From Streptomyces sp. SLBN-31 (GTDB taxonomy: Bacteria > Actinomycetota > Actinomycetes > Streptomycetales > Streptomycetaceae), in the NCBI RefSeq assembly GCF_006715395.1, contig NZ_VFNC01000002.1:2232001-2296000 (forward strand): a stretch of DNA of 64,000 bases, read 5' to 3'. The notes under the pieces are model-generated. The model did not search any database. It was given only the letters and a program-made list of their open reading frames with translations, and had not been told where the DNA came from. The position numbers and the translations under genes are program-made. Of the stretch, positions 33,051 to 41,109 are shown one piece after another (positions within the stretch are counted from its first letter, which is position 1; the number at the start of each line of letters is the position of its first letter).

Positions 33051-34631
33051 TCAGACGGCCCAGGGCCAGTCGGCGTCCCGGGCCGCCTCGAGCAGCGGCA
33101 CCATACGGAAAGCCGCGTCGCTCAGGCCGCCGAAGGTGTGCCGGTTCGCCTTGCCCGACGAGCCGTGGCCCGCCCGGTACCCGGCCAGGTTCCAGGTGTA
33201 GACCGGCACGTTCGCCGGGACCTGCTCGGTCGGGTCGCCGTAGTGGCTGAAGGCGTACTGCTCGTCGGTGACGATCAGCACCCGGTCCTGGCCCCGGTAG
33301 TGGGCCCGGACCGCCCCGGTGGTGTCGGTACCGCCCAGGTCGCCGAAACGCTCCAGGATCTTCAGCACCGACTCCCCCTTGCGGAAGGACAGCCGCCGGC
33401 TCGTGGTGCCGAACTGGACCAGGTCCGCCTTCTGCGCCCGCAGCGCGAGCGCCGTACCGAAGATCGCCGCCGCGTCCGCCCGGTTGAGCTCCGAACGGTC
33501 CGACAGCCGCGCCCACATCGAACCCGAACGGTCGACCAGGACCAGCGTGCGTCCCGGCAGCGCGGGCACGTTGGCCAGCGAGTGACCGAGCGCCCGCTCC
33601 AGCGGGTACGCCCAGCGCAGCGACGGCGCGTGCTGGTACGCGGCGAGGTACCGGAACGGGAACTGCCGCGAGCGCGCGACCTCCGCCGGATCGCTGATCT
33701 TCGCCGCCACCTGGGCCGCGACCTCGTCGGACACACCGGCCTGGTCGAAGTTGCGCAGGTTGCGCACCAGCGCCATCGAGCCCATGGACGGGATCACAGC
33801 CTCCCAGGCCGCCTTGTCCATCGGACCCTGCAGCCAGCCCGCCAGCGCCTCCCACGTGATGCCGGCCGCGGCCAGCCGCTCGGCACCGTCGGGTGCGGTG
33901 ACGACCGCACGCCGCTCGGCCACCGGCAGCGCCATCAGCTCGCGGTGCGCGGTCAGGAAACGGTCGGACGCGGGCGGCACCGCCGTGTCCGGGTTGTGCC
34001 GGCGGTCGAGGGCGTACTGGAACAGCGCGCCCTGCCACGGCTTGTCCGGGTCGGGCGCCGCGTGCACCAGGTTGAGGATGTCGCCGAAGCGGTATCCCTT
34101 GGACGCGGTGTCGTACTTCAGCAGCGACTTGCCGCTGTAGAGACGTCGTACGGCGTCAGCGACACCGCGCTTGACGGGCTTGGGCACGCTGCGGCCGTAC
34201 ATCGCCGTCCAGTAGCCGAGCAGCTCGCCGGGCTCGTCGGGACGGCGCAGTACGGAGGCCACGACCTGACGGTTGGACGGGCCGTCGGTGGCGCCCGCGT
34301 CCAGGCGCGCCTTCACGTACTCGGCGGCGCCCACGACGGAGGCGGTGCGGAGGTTGCCCTCGCCGCGCAGCCAGCCGAGCAGGCCGGCCGTCCACGCCGG
34401 GTCCTCGACGGCGAGCCGGCGGACGAGCCGCGCGAAGCGGTCGTCACGGCCGGCACCGGTCTCGTAGAAGGTCTGCTGCGACACGAAATTCGCGACGGCC
34501 AGCAGGAAGAGCTCGGAGCGCGCGTCCCGCTCCCGGCCGCGGCCGCCCTCGTAGGTGCGGAGCACTCGGCCCGTGGAGGTGACGCGCGAAGTGGGCTGCG
34601 CCTTCGCGCCCTTGGTGTTGAATCGCGCCAT
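33051..34631 (-). CDS. rsr: TROVE-domain protein (Ro60/Rsr ortholog)
   Basis: The 526-residue RNA-binding ring protein has a HEAT-like TROVE domain at about 15-360, starting ELFLLAVANFVSQQTFYETG. A C-terminal von Willebrand A domain has a MIDAS motif VDRSGSM near residue 367. Bacterial Ro proteins bind Y RNAs and direct exoribonucleases such as PNPase during RNA decay and ribosome maturation. The ATG at 34631 has GGGGG 8 bases upstream. Its 0.5-kb leader contains three Y-RNA-like elements in the same orientation, exactly the linkage known for bacterial rsr/yrl loci. Confidence 0.93.
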   Translation of the reverse strand: MARFNTKGAKAQPTSRVTSTGRVLRTYEGGRGRERDARSELFLLAVANFVSQQTFYETGAGRDDRFARLVRRLAVEDPAWTAGLLGWLRGEGNLRTASVVGAAEYVKARLDAGATDGPSNRQVVASVLRRPDEPGELLGYWTAMYGRSVPKPVKRGVADAVRRLYSGKSLLKYDTASKGYRFGDILNLVHAAPDPDKPWQGALFQYALDRRHNPDTAVPPASDRFLTAHRELMALPVAERRAVVTAPDGAERLAAAGITWEALAGWLQGPMDKAAWEAVIPSMGSMALVRNLRNFDQAGVSDEVAAQVAAKISDPAEVARSRQFPFRYLAAYQHAPSLRWAYPLERALGHSLANVPALPGRTLVLVDRSGSMWARLSDRSELNRADAAAIFGTALALRAQKADLVQFGTTSRRLSFRKGESVLKILERFGDLGGTDTTGAVRAHYRGQDRVLIVTDEQYAFSHYGDPTEQVPANVPVYTWNLAGYRAGHGSSGKANRHTFGGLSDAAFRMVPLLEAARDADWPWAV

Positions 34632-34681
34632 GGTGAATTCCCCCGAATTCTGGTTCCGTTCCGGAGGGAGGCGCGGCAGAA

Positions 34682-34840
34682 GGAGGGTGCCCGAGGTCAG
34701 AAACCGGCGACGGCCTTGTCCTGGCGCGTCTTCCATTTCCGCCACGCCGGCCCTGGGCCGGCGACGGGATTCGAACCCGCACGCTCACCTGGAGCACTAG
34801 GTCCCTGAAGTATCCGCTGCCTGCGCACCGGGCACCCACC
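34682..34840 (-). ncRNA. Y RNA candidate 3 (YrlA-like, tRNA-mimic module, Leu-like)
   Basis: The ends are joined by a perfect 9-bp helix, GGGTGCCCG (34837-34829) with CGGGCACCC (34693-34685). The 5' strand continues GGTGCGCAGG, the Ro-binding-type signature. The interior (34780-34723) folds as a tRNA mimic in permuted order: T arm GCGGGTTCGAATCCCGT, 7-bp acceptor stem CGCCGGC/GCCGGCG closed by a 5-base loop, then a D-arm like that of tRNA-Leu. It ends about 50 bases before the rsr start codon, so it may be processed from the rsr leader. Ends are approximate. Confidence 0.75.
34723..34780 (-). other. Permuted tRNA-like module B
   Basis: On the minus strand the T arm (34780-34764) comes first, then acceptor 3' strand (34763-34757), loop CCAGG (34756-34752) and acceptor 5' strand (34751-34745). 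The D-arm TGGCGGAAATGGAAGACGCG follows (34744-34723). This is a tRNA body opened elsewhere and joined at its acceptor end, so it cannot be charged as a normal tRNA. Confidence 0.8.
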
Positions 34841-34847
34841 ATGAGCT

Positions 34848-34930
34848 GCGCCTCCCGAGATCAAGGTCGGCGGCGGCACTGATTCTCTGAGAAAGGGAAG
34901 TAGCCGCAGCCTGCGCACCGGGAGGTGCAT
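34848..34930 (-). ncRNA. Y RNA candidate 2 (short, without tRNA-mimic module)
   Basis: A 7-bp closing helix CCTCCCG (34925-34919) with CGGGAGG (34857-34851) is followed by the same GGTGCGCAGGCTGCGGC signature as candidates 1 and 3. The opposite strand CCGCCGACCTTG matches candidate 1. The interior has only a small hairpin (TTCTCAGAGAA) and no T or D arm. The RNA would be about 80 nt, resembling a minimal Y RNA. Promoter and ends are uncertain. Confidence 0.6.
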
Positions 34931-34935
34931 GAAGT

Positions 34936-35085
34936 TGTGGTGTCCAGAGAACAAGGTCGGCGGAACCGACGTAGGTGCTCCAACCCCTGAGCTACACCGG
35001 CGCGTTGTGCCGGTGGCGGGACTCGAACCCGCGACCGCCCCATTATCAGTGGAAGTAGGTCCTGCCTTCGCACCTGGACGTTCAT
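34936..35085 (-). ncRNA. Y RNA candidate 1 (YrlA-like, tRNA-mimic module)
   Basis: GTCCAG (35079-35074) pairs with CTGGAC (34947-34942), and AAGG with CCTT beyond an internal loop. The 5' strand GGTGCGAAGGCAG is very close to the Ro-binding strand of animal and bacterial Y RNAs (GGUNCGAAGGUAG, from memory). A minus-strand -10 TAAAGT (35092-35087) puts the start at about 35080, right at this helix. The middle (35032-34970) is a permuted tRNA-like body. About 145-150 nt, the first of three tandem units. Confidence 0.78.
34970..35032 (-). other. Permuted tRNA-like module A
   Basis: The minus-strand order is T arm GCGGGTTCGAGTCCCGC (35032-35016), acceptor 3' strand CACCGGC, 7-base loop, acceptor 5' strand GCCGGTG (35001-34995), then D-arm TAGCTCAGGGGTTGGAGCAC. 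A hairpin GTCGG/CCGAC (34970-34956) follows at the position expected for an anticodon arm. Confidence 0.8.
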
Positions 35086-35139
35086 CACTTTAGGAGGCGG
35101 GCCGCGGGGCGAGCGAACGAATTAATTCGGGAAGGGATT

Positions 35140-36585
35140 TCAGCCGCGCTTCTGGCGCTTCCAGGGCCCCGTGATGGCGAGCATGATGCCCGGGTCCTGG
35201 ATGTTGGCGAAGAGGGTGGCGCCGTCGGGTGAGAAGGTGACGCCGGTGAACTCGCTGTACTCCGGCTTCTCCTCGGTGCCGATGTTCAGTTCGTTGCGGG
35301 CGATGGGGTAGGTGCGGCCGCTGTCGGTGGCGCCGAACAGGTGCTGCAGGCCCTCGCCGTCCTCGGCGATGACGAGGCCGCCGTACGGGGAGACGGTGAT
35401 GTTGTCGGGGCCGTCGAAGCGGCCTTCCTTCGACGGGTCGGGGTTGACGCCGAGCAGGACCTTGAGGGTGAGGGTGCGGCGCTTGGGGTCGTAGAACCAG
35501 ACCGCGCCGTCGTGCTGGACGGGGCTCTCGTCACGGGCGTAGGAGGAGACGATGTAGGTGCCGCCGTCGCCCCACCACATACCCTCCAGCTTGCGGGCGC
35601 GGGTGACCTGTCCTTCGGTGAACTGCTTGCGGACCGAGGTGGTCCTCGCGTCACGGTCGGGTACGTCCACCCAGTCGACGCCGTAGACGGTGCCGATCTT
35701 CGTCGCGCGGGAGAGGTCGTCGACGAACCGGCCGCCGGAGTCGAAGCACTTGAAGGCCTGCAGGACGCCCGCGTCGTCGGCGAGGGTGCGCAGCCTGCCG
35801 CGGCCGTGGTGGAAGCCGGCGGGCGGGGTCCAGCGGTAGAGCAGGCCGTTGGGGCCGGAGGCGTCCTCGGTGAGGTAGAGGTGGCCGCGCCGGGGGTCCA
35901 CGACGACGGCCTCGTGGGCGTAACGGCCCAGCGCCTTGATGGGCTTGGGGTCGCGGTTGGCCCGGCGGTCGGCGGGGTCGACCTCGAAGACGTAGCCGTG
36001 GTCCTTGGTCATGCCGTTCTGGCCGGCCTTGTCCTCGGTCTCCTCGCAGGTCAGCCAGGTGCCCCAAGGGGTGTTGCCGCCCGCGCAGTTGGTGGAGGTG
36101 CCGGCGATGCCGACCCATTCGGCGACGTGGTCGCGGCGGACCTCGACGACCGTGCAGCCACCGGAGGCGGCGGGGTCGTAGACCAGGCCCTCGGTGAGCG
36201 GGACGGGGTACTTCCAGTTCGAGCGCGGGCCCTTGAGTTCGTGGTTGTTGACGAGGAGGGTCGCGCCGCGGGGGCCGTCGAAGGTGGAGGTGCCGTCGTG
36301 GTTGGACGGGGTGGACTCTCCCGACTCCAGCTTGGTCCGGCCGCTGTAGGTGATGATCCGGTACTTGAAGCCGGCGGGCAGGGCGAGGATGCCGGCGGGG
36401 TCGGAGACGAGCGGCCCGTATCCGACGCCGCCGTGGCCGTGTGGCACCCCCTCCTCGGCGGTCTCGGTGTCGGTGGACGCGAGGGCGTTGGGGGCGGTGG
36501 CGAGGGCGCCGACGCTGCCCGCCAGCGCGACACCGGCACCGGTGATCGCGGATTTTCTGGCGAAGTCCCTGCGGGTGAGCGACAT
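35140..36585 (-). CDS. PhoX-family alkaline phosphatase (DUF839), Tat-secreted
   Basis: The 481-residue secreted phosphatase has a Tat signal (SLTRRDFARKSAITGAGVALAG). PhoX hallmarks include VNNHELKGP, GTWLTCEETED, YAHEAVVVDPRRGHLYLTEDA, FDGPDNITVSPYGGLVIAEDGEG and FSPDGATLFANIQDPG. The conserved acidic residues would bind the Ca2+/Fe cofactor of the family. The ATG at 36585 has AGGAGA. A PHO-box-like direct repeat lies 69-90 bases upstream, so expression is probably activated by PhoP under phosphate limitation. Some family members are inactive homologues, so activity is not certain. Confidence 0.88.
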   Translation of the reverse strand: MSLTRRDFARKSAITGAGVALAGSVGALATAPNALASTDTETAEEGVPHGHGGVGYGPLVSDPAGILALPAGFKYRIITYSGRTKLESGESTPSNHDGTSTFDGPRGATLLVNNHELKGPRSNWKYPVPLTEGLVYDPAASGGCTVVEVRRDHVAEWVGIAGTSTNCAGGNTPWGTWLTCEETEDKAGQNGMTKDHGYVFEVDPADRRANRDPKPIKALGRYAHEAVVVDPRRGHLYLTEDASGPNGLLYRWTPPAGFHHGRGRLRTLADDAGVLQAFKCFDSGGRFVDDLSRATKIGTVYGVDWVDVPDRDARTTSVRKQFTEGQVTRARKLEGMWWGDGGTYIVSSYARDESPVQHDGAVWFYDPKRRTLTLKVLLGVNPDPSKEGRFDGPDNITVSPYGGLVIAEDGEGLQHLFGATDSGRTYPIARNELNIGTEEKPEYSEFTGVTFSPDGATLFANIQDPGIMLAITGPWKRQKRG

Positions 36586-36653
36586 GGTGTCTCCTGTGAC
36601 GGTGGGTGTGCCGTGGAGGGTGGCGGACCTCGGGTCGGCGACACCGTCCCGCC

Positions 36654-36675
36654 CACGCCTGAACGGCAGTTGAAC
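36654..36675 (-). promoter_or_regulatory. PHO box (two 11-base direct repeats)
   Basis: On the minus strand GTTCAACTGCC is followed immediately by GTTCAGGCGTG, i.e. GTTCA at exact 11-base spacing. This matches the Streptomyces PhoP direct-repeat unit pattern. Confidence 0.72.
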
Positions 36676-36815
36676 ACCGGGCGACGTCACCGCACGCAGT
36701 TCCATGAATCCGTACACGGCGGCCCGCGGGAAGCAAAAGTCCGCATCCGGACAGCCCGCCGCGGGAACCCTCGCAGGGGTCGGGGGTCGGCCCCGGGGTG
36801 GGGGGCCGACGCCGC

Positions 36816-38243
36816 TCAGCCGGCTTGCTGGGAGCGCGCCTTGAACGCCGCCTTCCGCGCTTCCTTCGCCACCCGCTTGTCCGGGTGCAGCCGGCCCATC
36901 GCCTCCAGTACGTCCGCGGTGGCCGGGTGGTCCACCCGCCAGGCCGTGGTGAAGAACTCGCCGTGCTGGGCGGCCAGCCCTTGTACCAGTTCGCGCAGTT
37001 CCTCGGAGTTGCCCTCGGCTGCCAGTTGGGCGGCGACCGTGTCGATGGTGAGCCAGAAGATCATCGCTTCGGAGGGGGCCGGCACGTCCGGCACGCCCCG
37101 CTCGGCCAGCCAGACGCGGGCCAGGCCACCGAGTTCGGCGTCGTCGAGGACCTCCCGGAGCGCGGGCTCGGCCTCGACGCCGACCAGGGACAGCGCCTGC
37201 TGGCAGCGCAGCCGCCGCAAGGGGGCGCCGGCGTCGCCGCCACGGGCGGCCGTCAGCAACTCGCGTGCGGCGGCCAGAGGTTCGCGTCGGGCGAGCCACT
37301 GCTCGGTCTCGGCCTGCGCGGCTGCCGCGGGGAAGGTCGCCGTGCCGTCCAGCAGTGCGTCGGCTCCCTTGTCGGCGAGGTCGCCCACGGCCGGCGCGGT
37401 GAACCCGGCCTCCAGCAGGCGGGCCCGCAGCCCGTACAGCCCGAGCGGGGTGAGCCGCACCATGCCGTAGCGGGAGACGTCCGTGTCGTCGACCGGTGCG
37501 GCGGGCTCCTCGTCGGCGTCGGCCATCAGCGCCTCGTCGACGGGCTGGTACTCGACGAGCCCGACCGGCTCCAGCAGCCGGAACTGGTCGTCGAGCCGCA
37601 TCATCGCGTCGGAGACCTGTTCCAGGACGTCGTTGGTGGGCTCCCCCATGTCGGAGGGCACGATCATCGACGCGGCGAGCGCCGGCAGCGGCACGGGCGA
37701 GTCGCCGGGGCCGTCCTCGCTGACGCTGAGCAGGTAGAGGTTGCCGAGGACGCCGTCGAGGAACTCGGCCTCCGCCTCCGGGTCCCACTCCAGTTCGGAG
37801 AGGTCGAGTTCGCCGTCGGCGGCCAGGGCCTCCTCCAGGCCCTCGATGTCCGGGACGCTCGCGTCGGCGAGCACCGTCTCCAGTGCGCCCTGCCACACGG
37901 CGAGCACGTCGTGCGGGGAGCCGGTGGTGAGCAGTGCCAGCTCCTGCCCGGCCGTGACGGTGCCGGCGTCCTCGTCGGTGATCTCCACCAGCCCGGTGTC
38001 CACGGCGGCCCGCCAGGCCTCGCTCGCGTCGGCGGCGGCGTCGTCCCCGCTCAGGCCCAGCACCTCGGCGGCGGCCGGCACCTGCTCGTCGACGAGCTCT
38101 CCCCCGGCGTCGACCCGGGTGTCCGGGCCGGCCCAGCGAGCCAGCTTCGCGGCCCGGGACAGCAGGGGCGTGGACAGCGCGTCTCGCGCCAGCTCCGCTT
38201 CGGGGTGCAGCCGCACGGGCGGCAGGGGGGAGCTGTCTGACAT
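36816..38243 (-). CDS. Hypothetical acidic helical-repeat-like protein
   Basis: I do not recognise a named family in this 475-residue cytoplasmic protein. It is Ala/Leu/Glu/Asp-rich and predominantly helical. Segments such as RLRCQQALSLVGVEAEPALREVLDDAELGGLARVWLAERG suggest HEAT-like repeats in the C-terminal half. No signal, membrane segment or catalytic motif is evident. The ATG at 38243 has AGGAGA about 10 bases upstream. It is divergent from the secreted nuclease gene at 38522 and separated from phoX by the PHO box region. The coding pattern is clean. Confidence 0.7.
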   Translation of the reverse strand: MSDSSPLPPVRLHPEAELARDALSTPLLSRAAKLARWAGPDTRVDAGGELVDEQVPAAAEVLGLSGDDAAADASEAWRAAVDTGLVEITDEDAGTVTAGQELALLTTGSPHDVLAVWQGALETVLADASVPDIEGLEEALAADGELDLSELEWDPEAEAEFLDGVLGNLYLLSVSEDGPGDSPVPLPALAASMIVPSDMGEPTNDVLEQVSDAMMRLDDQFRLLEPVGLVEYQPVDEALMADADEEPAAPVDDTDVSRYGMVRLTPLGLYGLRARLLEAGFTAPAVGDLADKGADALLDGTATFPAAAAQAETEQWLARREPLAAARELLTAARGGDAGAPLRRLRCQQALSLVGVEAEPALREVLDDAELGGLARVWLAERGVPDVPAPSEAMIFWLTIDTVAAQLAAEGNSEELRELVQGLAAQHGEFFTTAWRVDHPATADVLEAMGRLHPDKRVAKEARKAAFKARSQQAG

Positions 38244-38408
38244 CGGCTCGGTTCTCCTCGGGCGCCTCGAAGACCGTACGACCACCTGGACGACGTACGA
38301 CTCAGTGGCTCAGCCTAGACGGATATCCACCTATGCCGCCCGGTTCATCTCCTCGTCGGGGCCCGTACATGGCCGAAACCTTGACAACTGGCCGGAGCAG
38401 GCAGGAGA

Positions 38409-38461
38409 TTGACGCGCGTAGAAACTCGGGGGACAACTGTTCACTGTTTTCTACGCGCGTC
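38409..38461. promoter_or_regulatory. 15-bp inverted repeat upstream of the secreted nuclease
   Basis: TGACGCGCGTAGAAA (38409-38423) and its exact complement (38447-38461) flank a 23-base spacer containing GTTCAC. Each arm has the internal palindrome ACGCGCGT, so the element could be two operators or one long hairpin in the leader. Confidence 0.6.
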
Positions 38462-38521
38462 ACCCTCCCCCCACGACCCACCCTCGTCCCGGCACTCACG
38501 AACATCCCCGGAGGGATTCCG

Positions 38522-40348
38522 TTGCCGAGCAAGTCCTCCGCGCGTCTCGCCGCGCTCACCGTCGCCGCCGTGTGCTCCGCGGCGTCCGCCGTCGCCCTGA
38601 CCTCGCCGGCGCACGCCGACTCCGTGCGCATCCACGACGTCCAGGGCACGACCCGAATATCCCCGTACGCAGGCCAGAAGGTGGCGGACGTGCCCGGCAT
38701 CGTCACGGGCACGCGAACCTACGGCTCCTCGAAAGGCTTCTGGATCCAGGACGCCACCCCCGACGACGACCCGGCCACCAGCGAGGGCGTCTTCGTCTTC
38801 ACCAGCTCCACCCCGAAGGTCGCGGTCGGCGACTCGGTGACGGTCTCCGGCACGGTCTCCGAGTACGTCCCGGGCGGCACCTCGTCCGGCAACCAGTCGG
38901 TCACCGAGATCACCAAGCCGACGGTCACCACCGTCTCCACCGGCAACGCGGTCCCCGCGCCCACGGTGATCGACGCGAACTCGGTACCGGACGAGTACAC
39001 CGCCGCCGGGGACGGCGCCGCGAACGGCTCGATCAACGGCCTGCCGCTGCAGCCGTCGACGTACGCCCTGGACTACTACGAGTCCCTCGAGGGCATGAAC
39101 GTCCAGGTCGCCGACGCCCGCGTGGTCACCGCCACCGACCCGTACAACGAGCTGTGGGTCACGGTGAAGCCGCACGAGAACCGCACCCGCCGCGGCGGCG
39201 CGCTGTACGGCTCCTACGACTCCCAGAACACCGGCCGGCTGCAGGTCCAGTCGCTGGGCGCGACCGCCGACTTCCCGGTGGCGAACGTCGACGACACCCT
39301 GACCGGCACCACGACCGGCCCGATGGACTACAACCAGTACGGCGGCTACACCCTGGTCGCGAGCCGGCTGGGCACGCTGAAGAGCGGCGGGCTGCAGCGC
39401 GAGACCACCCGCAAGCAGTCGCGGGGCGAGCTGGCGGTGGCGACGTACAACGTCGAGAACCTCGACCCGTCCGACACCACGTTCGCCGCGCACGCCGCCG
39501 CGATCGTGAACAACCTGCAGTCGCCGGACATCGTGTCCCTGGAGGAGATCCAGGACAACGACGGCGCGACGGACGACGGTGTCGTCGACGCGAGCGCGAC
39601 CGTGAACAAGCTGATCGACGCGATCGTCGCCGCGGGCGGCCCGAAGTACGACTGGCGCTCGATCGACCCGGTCAACGACCAGGACGGCGGCGAGCCCGGC
39701 GGCAACATCCGCCAGGTGTTCCTGTTCAACCCGGAGCGGGTGTCCTTCACGGACCGTGCGGGCGGCGACTCCACGACGGCGGTCGGCGTCACCAAGGTGC
39801 ACGGCAGGGCCCGGCTCACGGCATCCCCCGGCCGGATCGAGCCGGCGAACGACGCCTGGAAGTCCAGCCGCAAGCCGCTGGCCGGCGAGTTCGTCTTCCA
39901 CGGCCGCACGGTCTTCGTGATCGCCAACCACCTCAACTCCAAGGGCGGCGACCAGGGTCTGACCTCGCAGTACCAGCCCCCGACGCGCAGCTCGGAGACC
40001 CAGCGCCACGCGCAGGCCACGCTGGTCAACGCGTTCGTCAAGAGCATCCTCGACGTCCAGAAGAACGCGGACGTCATCGCGCTCGGAGACATGAACGACT
40101 TCGACTTCTCCGGCACCGCGCAGATCCTCGAGGGTGACGGCGAGCTGTGGTCGGCGATCAAGTCGCTGCCGAAGAGCGAGCGTTACACCTACGACTACCA
40201 GGGCAACCAGCAGGTCCTGGACCAGATCATGGTCAGCCCGTCGATCCGGCGCGGCTGCGACCTGGACTACGACTCCGTGCACATCAACTCGGAGTTCCAC
40301 GACCAGATCAGCGACCACGACCCGCAGGTGCTGCGTTTCCGTCCGTGA
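38522..40348 (+). CDS. Secreted endonuclease/exonuclease/phosphatase-family nuclease
   Basis: This 608-residue extracellular protein has a signal ending at PAHA. An OB-fold/lamin-tail-like region occupies about 30-300 (IHDVQGTTRISPYAGQKV, FWIQD). A DNase I-like catalytic domain follows from about 305. It shows VATYNVENLD, SLEEIQDNDG (metal Glu), ANHLNSKGGD, ALGDMNDF (catalytic Asp/Asn) and ISDHDPQVL (catalytic Asp/His). It resembles ExeM/NucH-type nucleases that degrade external DNA for phosphate and nucleosides. The TTG at 38522 is chosen because GGAGG lies 7 bases before it. The GTTCAC-bearing leader and phoX nearby hint at phosphate control. Confidence 0.88.
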   Translation: MPSKSSARLAALTVAAVCSAASAVALTSPAHADSVRIHDVQGTTRISPYAGQKVADVPGIVTGTRTYGSSKGFWIQDATPDDDPATSEGVFVFTSSTPKVAVGDSVTVSGTVSEYVPGGTSSGNQSVTEITKPTVTTVSTGNAVPAPTVIDANSVPDEYTAAGDGAANGSINGLPLQPSTYALDYYESLEGMNVQVADARVVTATDPYNELWVTVKPHENRTRRGGALYGSYDSQNTGRLQVQSLGATADFPVANVDDTLTGTTTGPMDYNQYGGYTLVASRLGTLKSGGLQRETTRKQSRGELAVATYNVENLDPSDTTFAAHAAAIVNNLQSPDIVSLEEIQDNDGATDDGVVDASATVNKLIDAIVAAGGPKYDWRSIDPVNDQDGGEPGGNIRQVFLFNPERVSFTDRAGGDSTTAVGVTKVHGRARLTASPGRIEPANDAWKSSRKPLAGEFVFHGRTVFVIANHLNSKGGDQGLTSQYQPPTRSSETQRHAQATLVNAFVKSILDVQKNADVIALGDMNDFDFSGTAQILEGDGELWSAIKSLPKSERYTYDYQGNQQVLDQIMVSPSIRRGCDLDYDSVHINSEFHDQISDHDPQVLRFRP

Positions 40349-40361
40349 TTCCCCCGCCCGG

Positions 40362-41096
40362 TCAGGGCTGGTCGAACACGCCGTTCAGCCAGCCCTGCCA
40401 GGCGCTCTCGCACTCCTTGATGTCGGTGCCCGGGGTGAAGTCGTGCAGCGAGATGCCGACCGGGTGGCCCCAGTGGTTGCGGCCGAAGACGCGGGTCAGG
40501 CCCCGGTCGGTGCGCAGCCCGATGAAGTACGGGTTGCGGAAGTCGACCACGGCGTCGAAGTCGTCCGGACCATGGACCGTCACCCGGGTGCCGGCCGTGA
40601 CGTCCTCGCCGACACCGAGCGCCCGTCCCACGACGGCCAGGGCGTCGGCGGCCTTCGAGGCCTCGGGCCCGTCGAAGGTGGCGAACGCGGCCGGCCGGGG
40701 CGCGAAGTGGACCAGGTACTCGCGCAGGGTGTGCAGATAGAAGTCGGTGTGCTTGGCCGCGCCGTCGTACTGGTTGTCCCAGTCGTCGACGAAGATGCCG
40801 CTGTGCACGTACCGCACCCAGGCCCGGCGCCCCTCGTCGCGGGGTTCGACGGTGTAGTCGAGCTGGTTCATCGTCTGCTCGGCGATGCCGTCGACATCCG
40901 CGACGCGGTTGGTGTACCGGTGCGGCGGGTCCCAGGCGGTGACCGTGGACCCGAAGGGACCCGTGCCGCCCACCCTGGGCTCCGGCGGGTCCATCGGCCA
41001 CAGATATCCTCCGGTGCCGGTGGTGATCGCCTCCCACACCTCCTCGGGAGTGGCGTCGACCTCGAACTCCCGGGCGATCTCGAACTCCTTGGACAT
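40362..41096 (-). CDS. SRPBCC / AHSA1-like domain protein
   Basis: This 244-residue protein of the START/Bet v1-like superfamily has MSKEFEIAREFEVDATPEEVWEAITTG at the start and the usual internal TVTAWDPPHRYTNR and DYTVEPRDEGRRAWVRY. A second, less typical half follows residue 150. The family binds hydrophobic ligands, with no specific substrate deducible. The ATG at 41096 has AGGAGA. It ends 13 bases from the convergent nuclease gene. An ArsR-type regulator ends 13 bases upstream; this regulator plus AHSA1 pairing is common in actinobacteria. Confidence 0.82.
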   Translation of the reverse strand: MSKEFEIAREFEVDATPEEVWEAITTGTGGYLWPMDPPEPRVGGTGPFGSTVTAWDPPHRYTNRVADVDGIAEQTMNQLDYTVEPRDEGRRAWVRYVHSGIFVDDWDNQYDGAAKHTDFYLHTLREYLVHFAPRPAAFATFDGPEASKAADALAVVGRALGVGEDVTAGTRVTVHGPDDFDAVVDFRNPYFIGLRTDRGLTRVFGRNHWGHPVGISLHDFTPGTDIKECESAWQGWLNGVFDQP

Positions 41097-41109
41097 GGCG
41101 GTCTCCTGA

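Noticed and set aside
34700..35040. Two ordinary tRNA genes suggested by GGTTCGAATCC and GGTTCGAGTCC motifs
   Set aside because: In both, the T arm and acceptor 3' strand precede the acceptor 5' strand and D-arm, there is no anticodon arm in the normal place, and Ro-binding signatures flank them. They are better explained as Y RNA tRNA-mimic modules.
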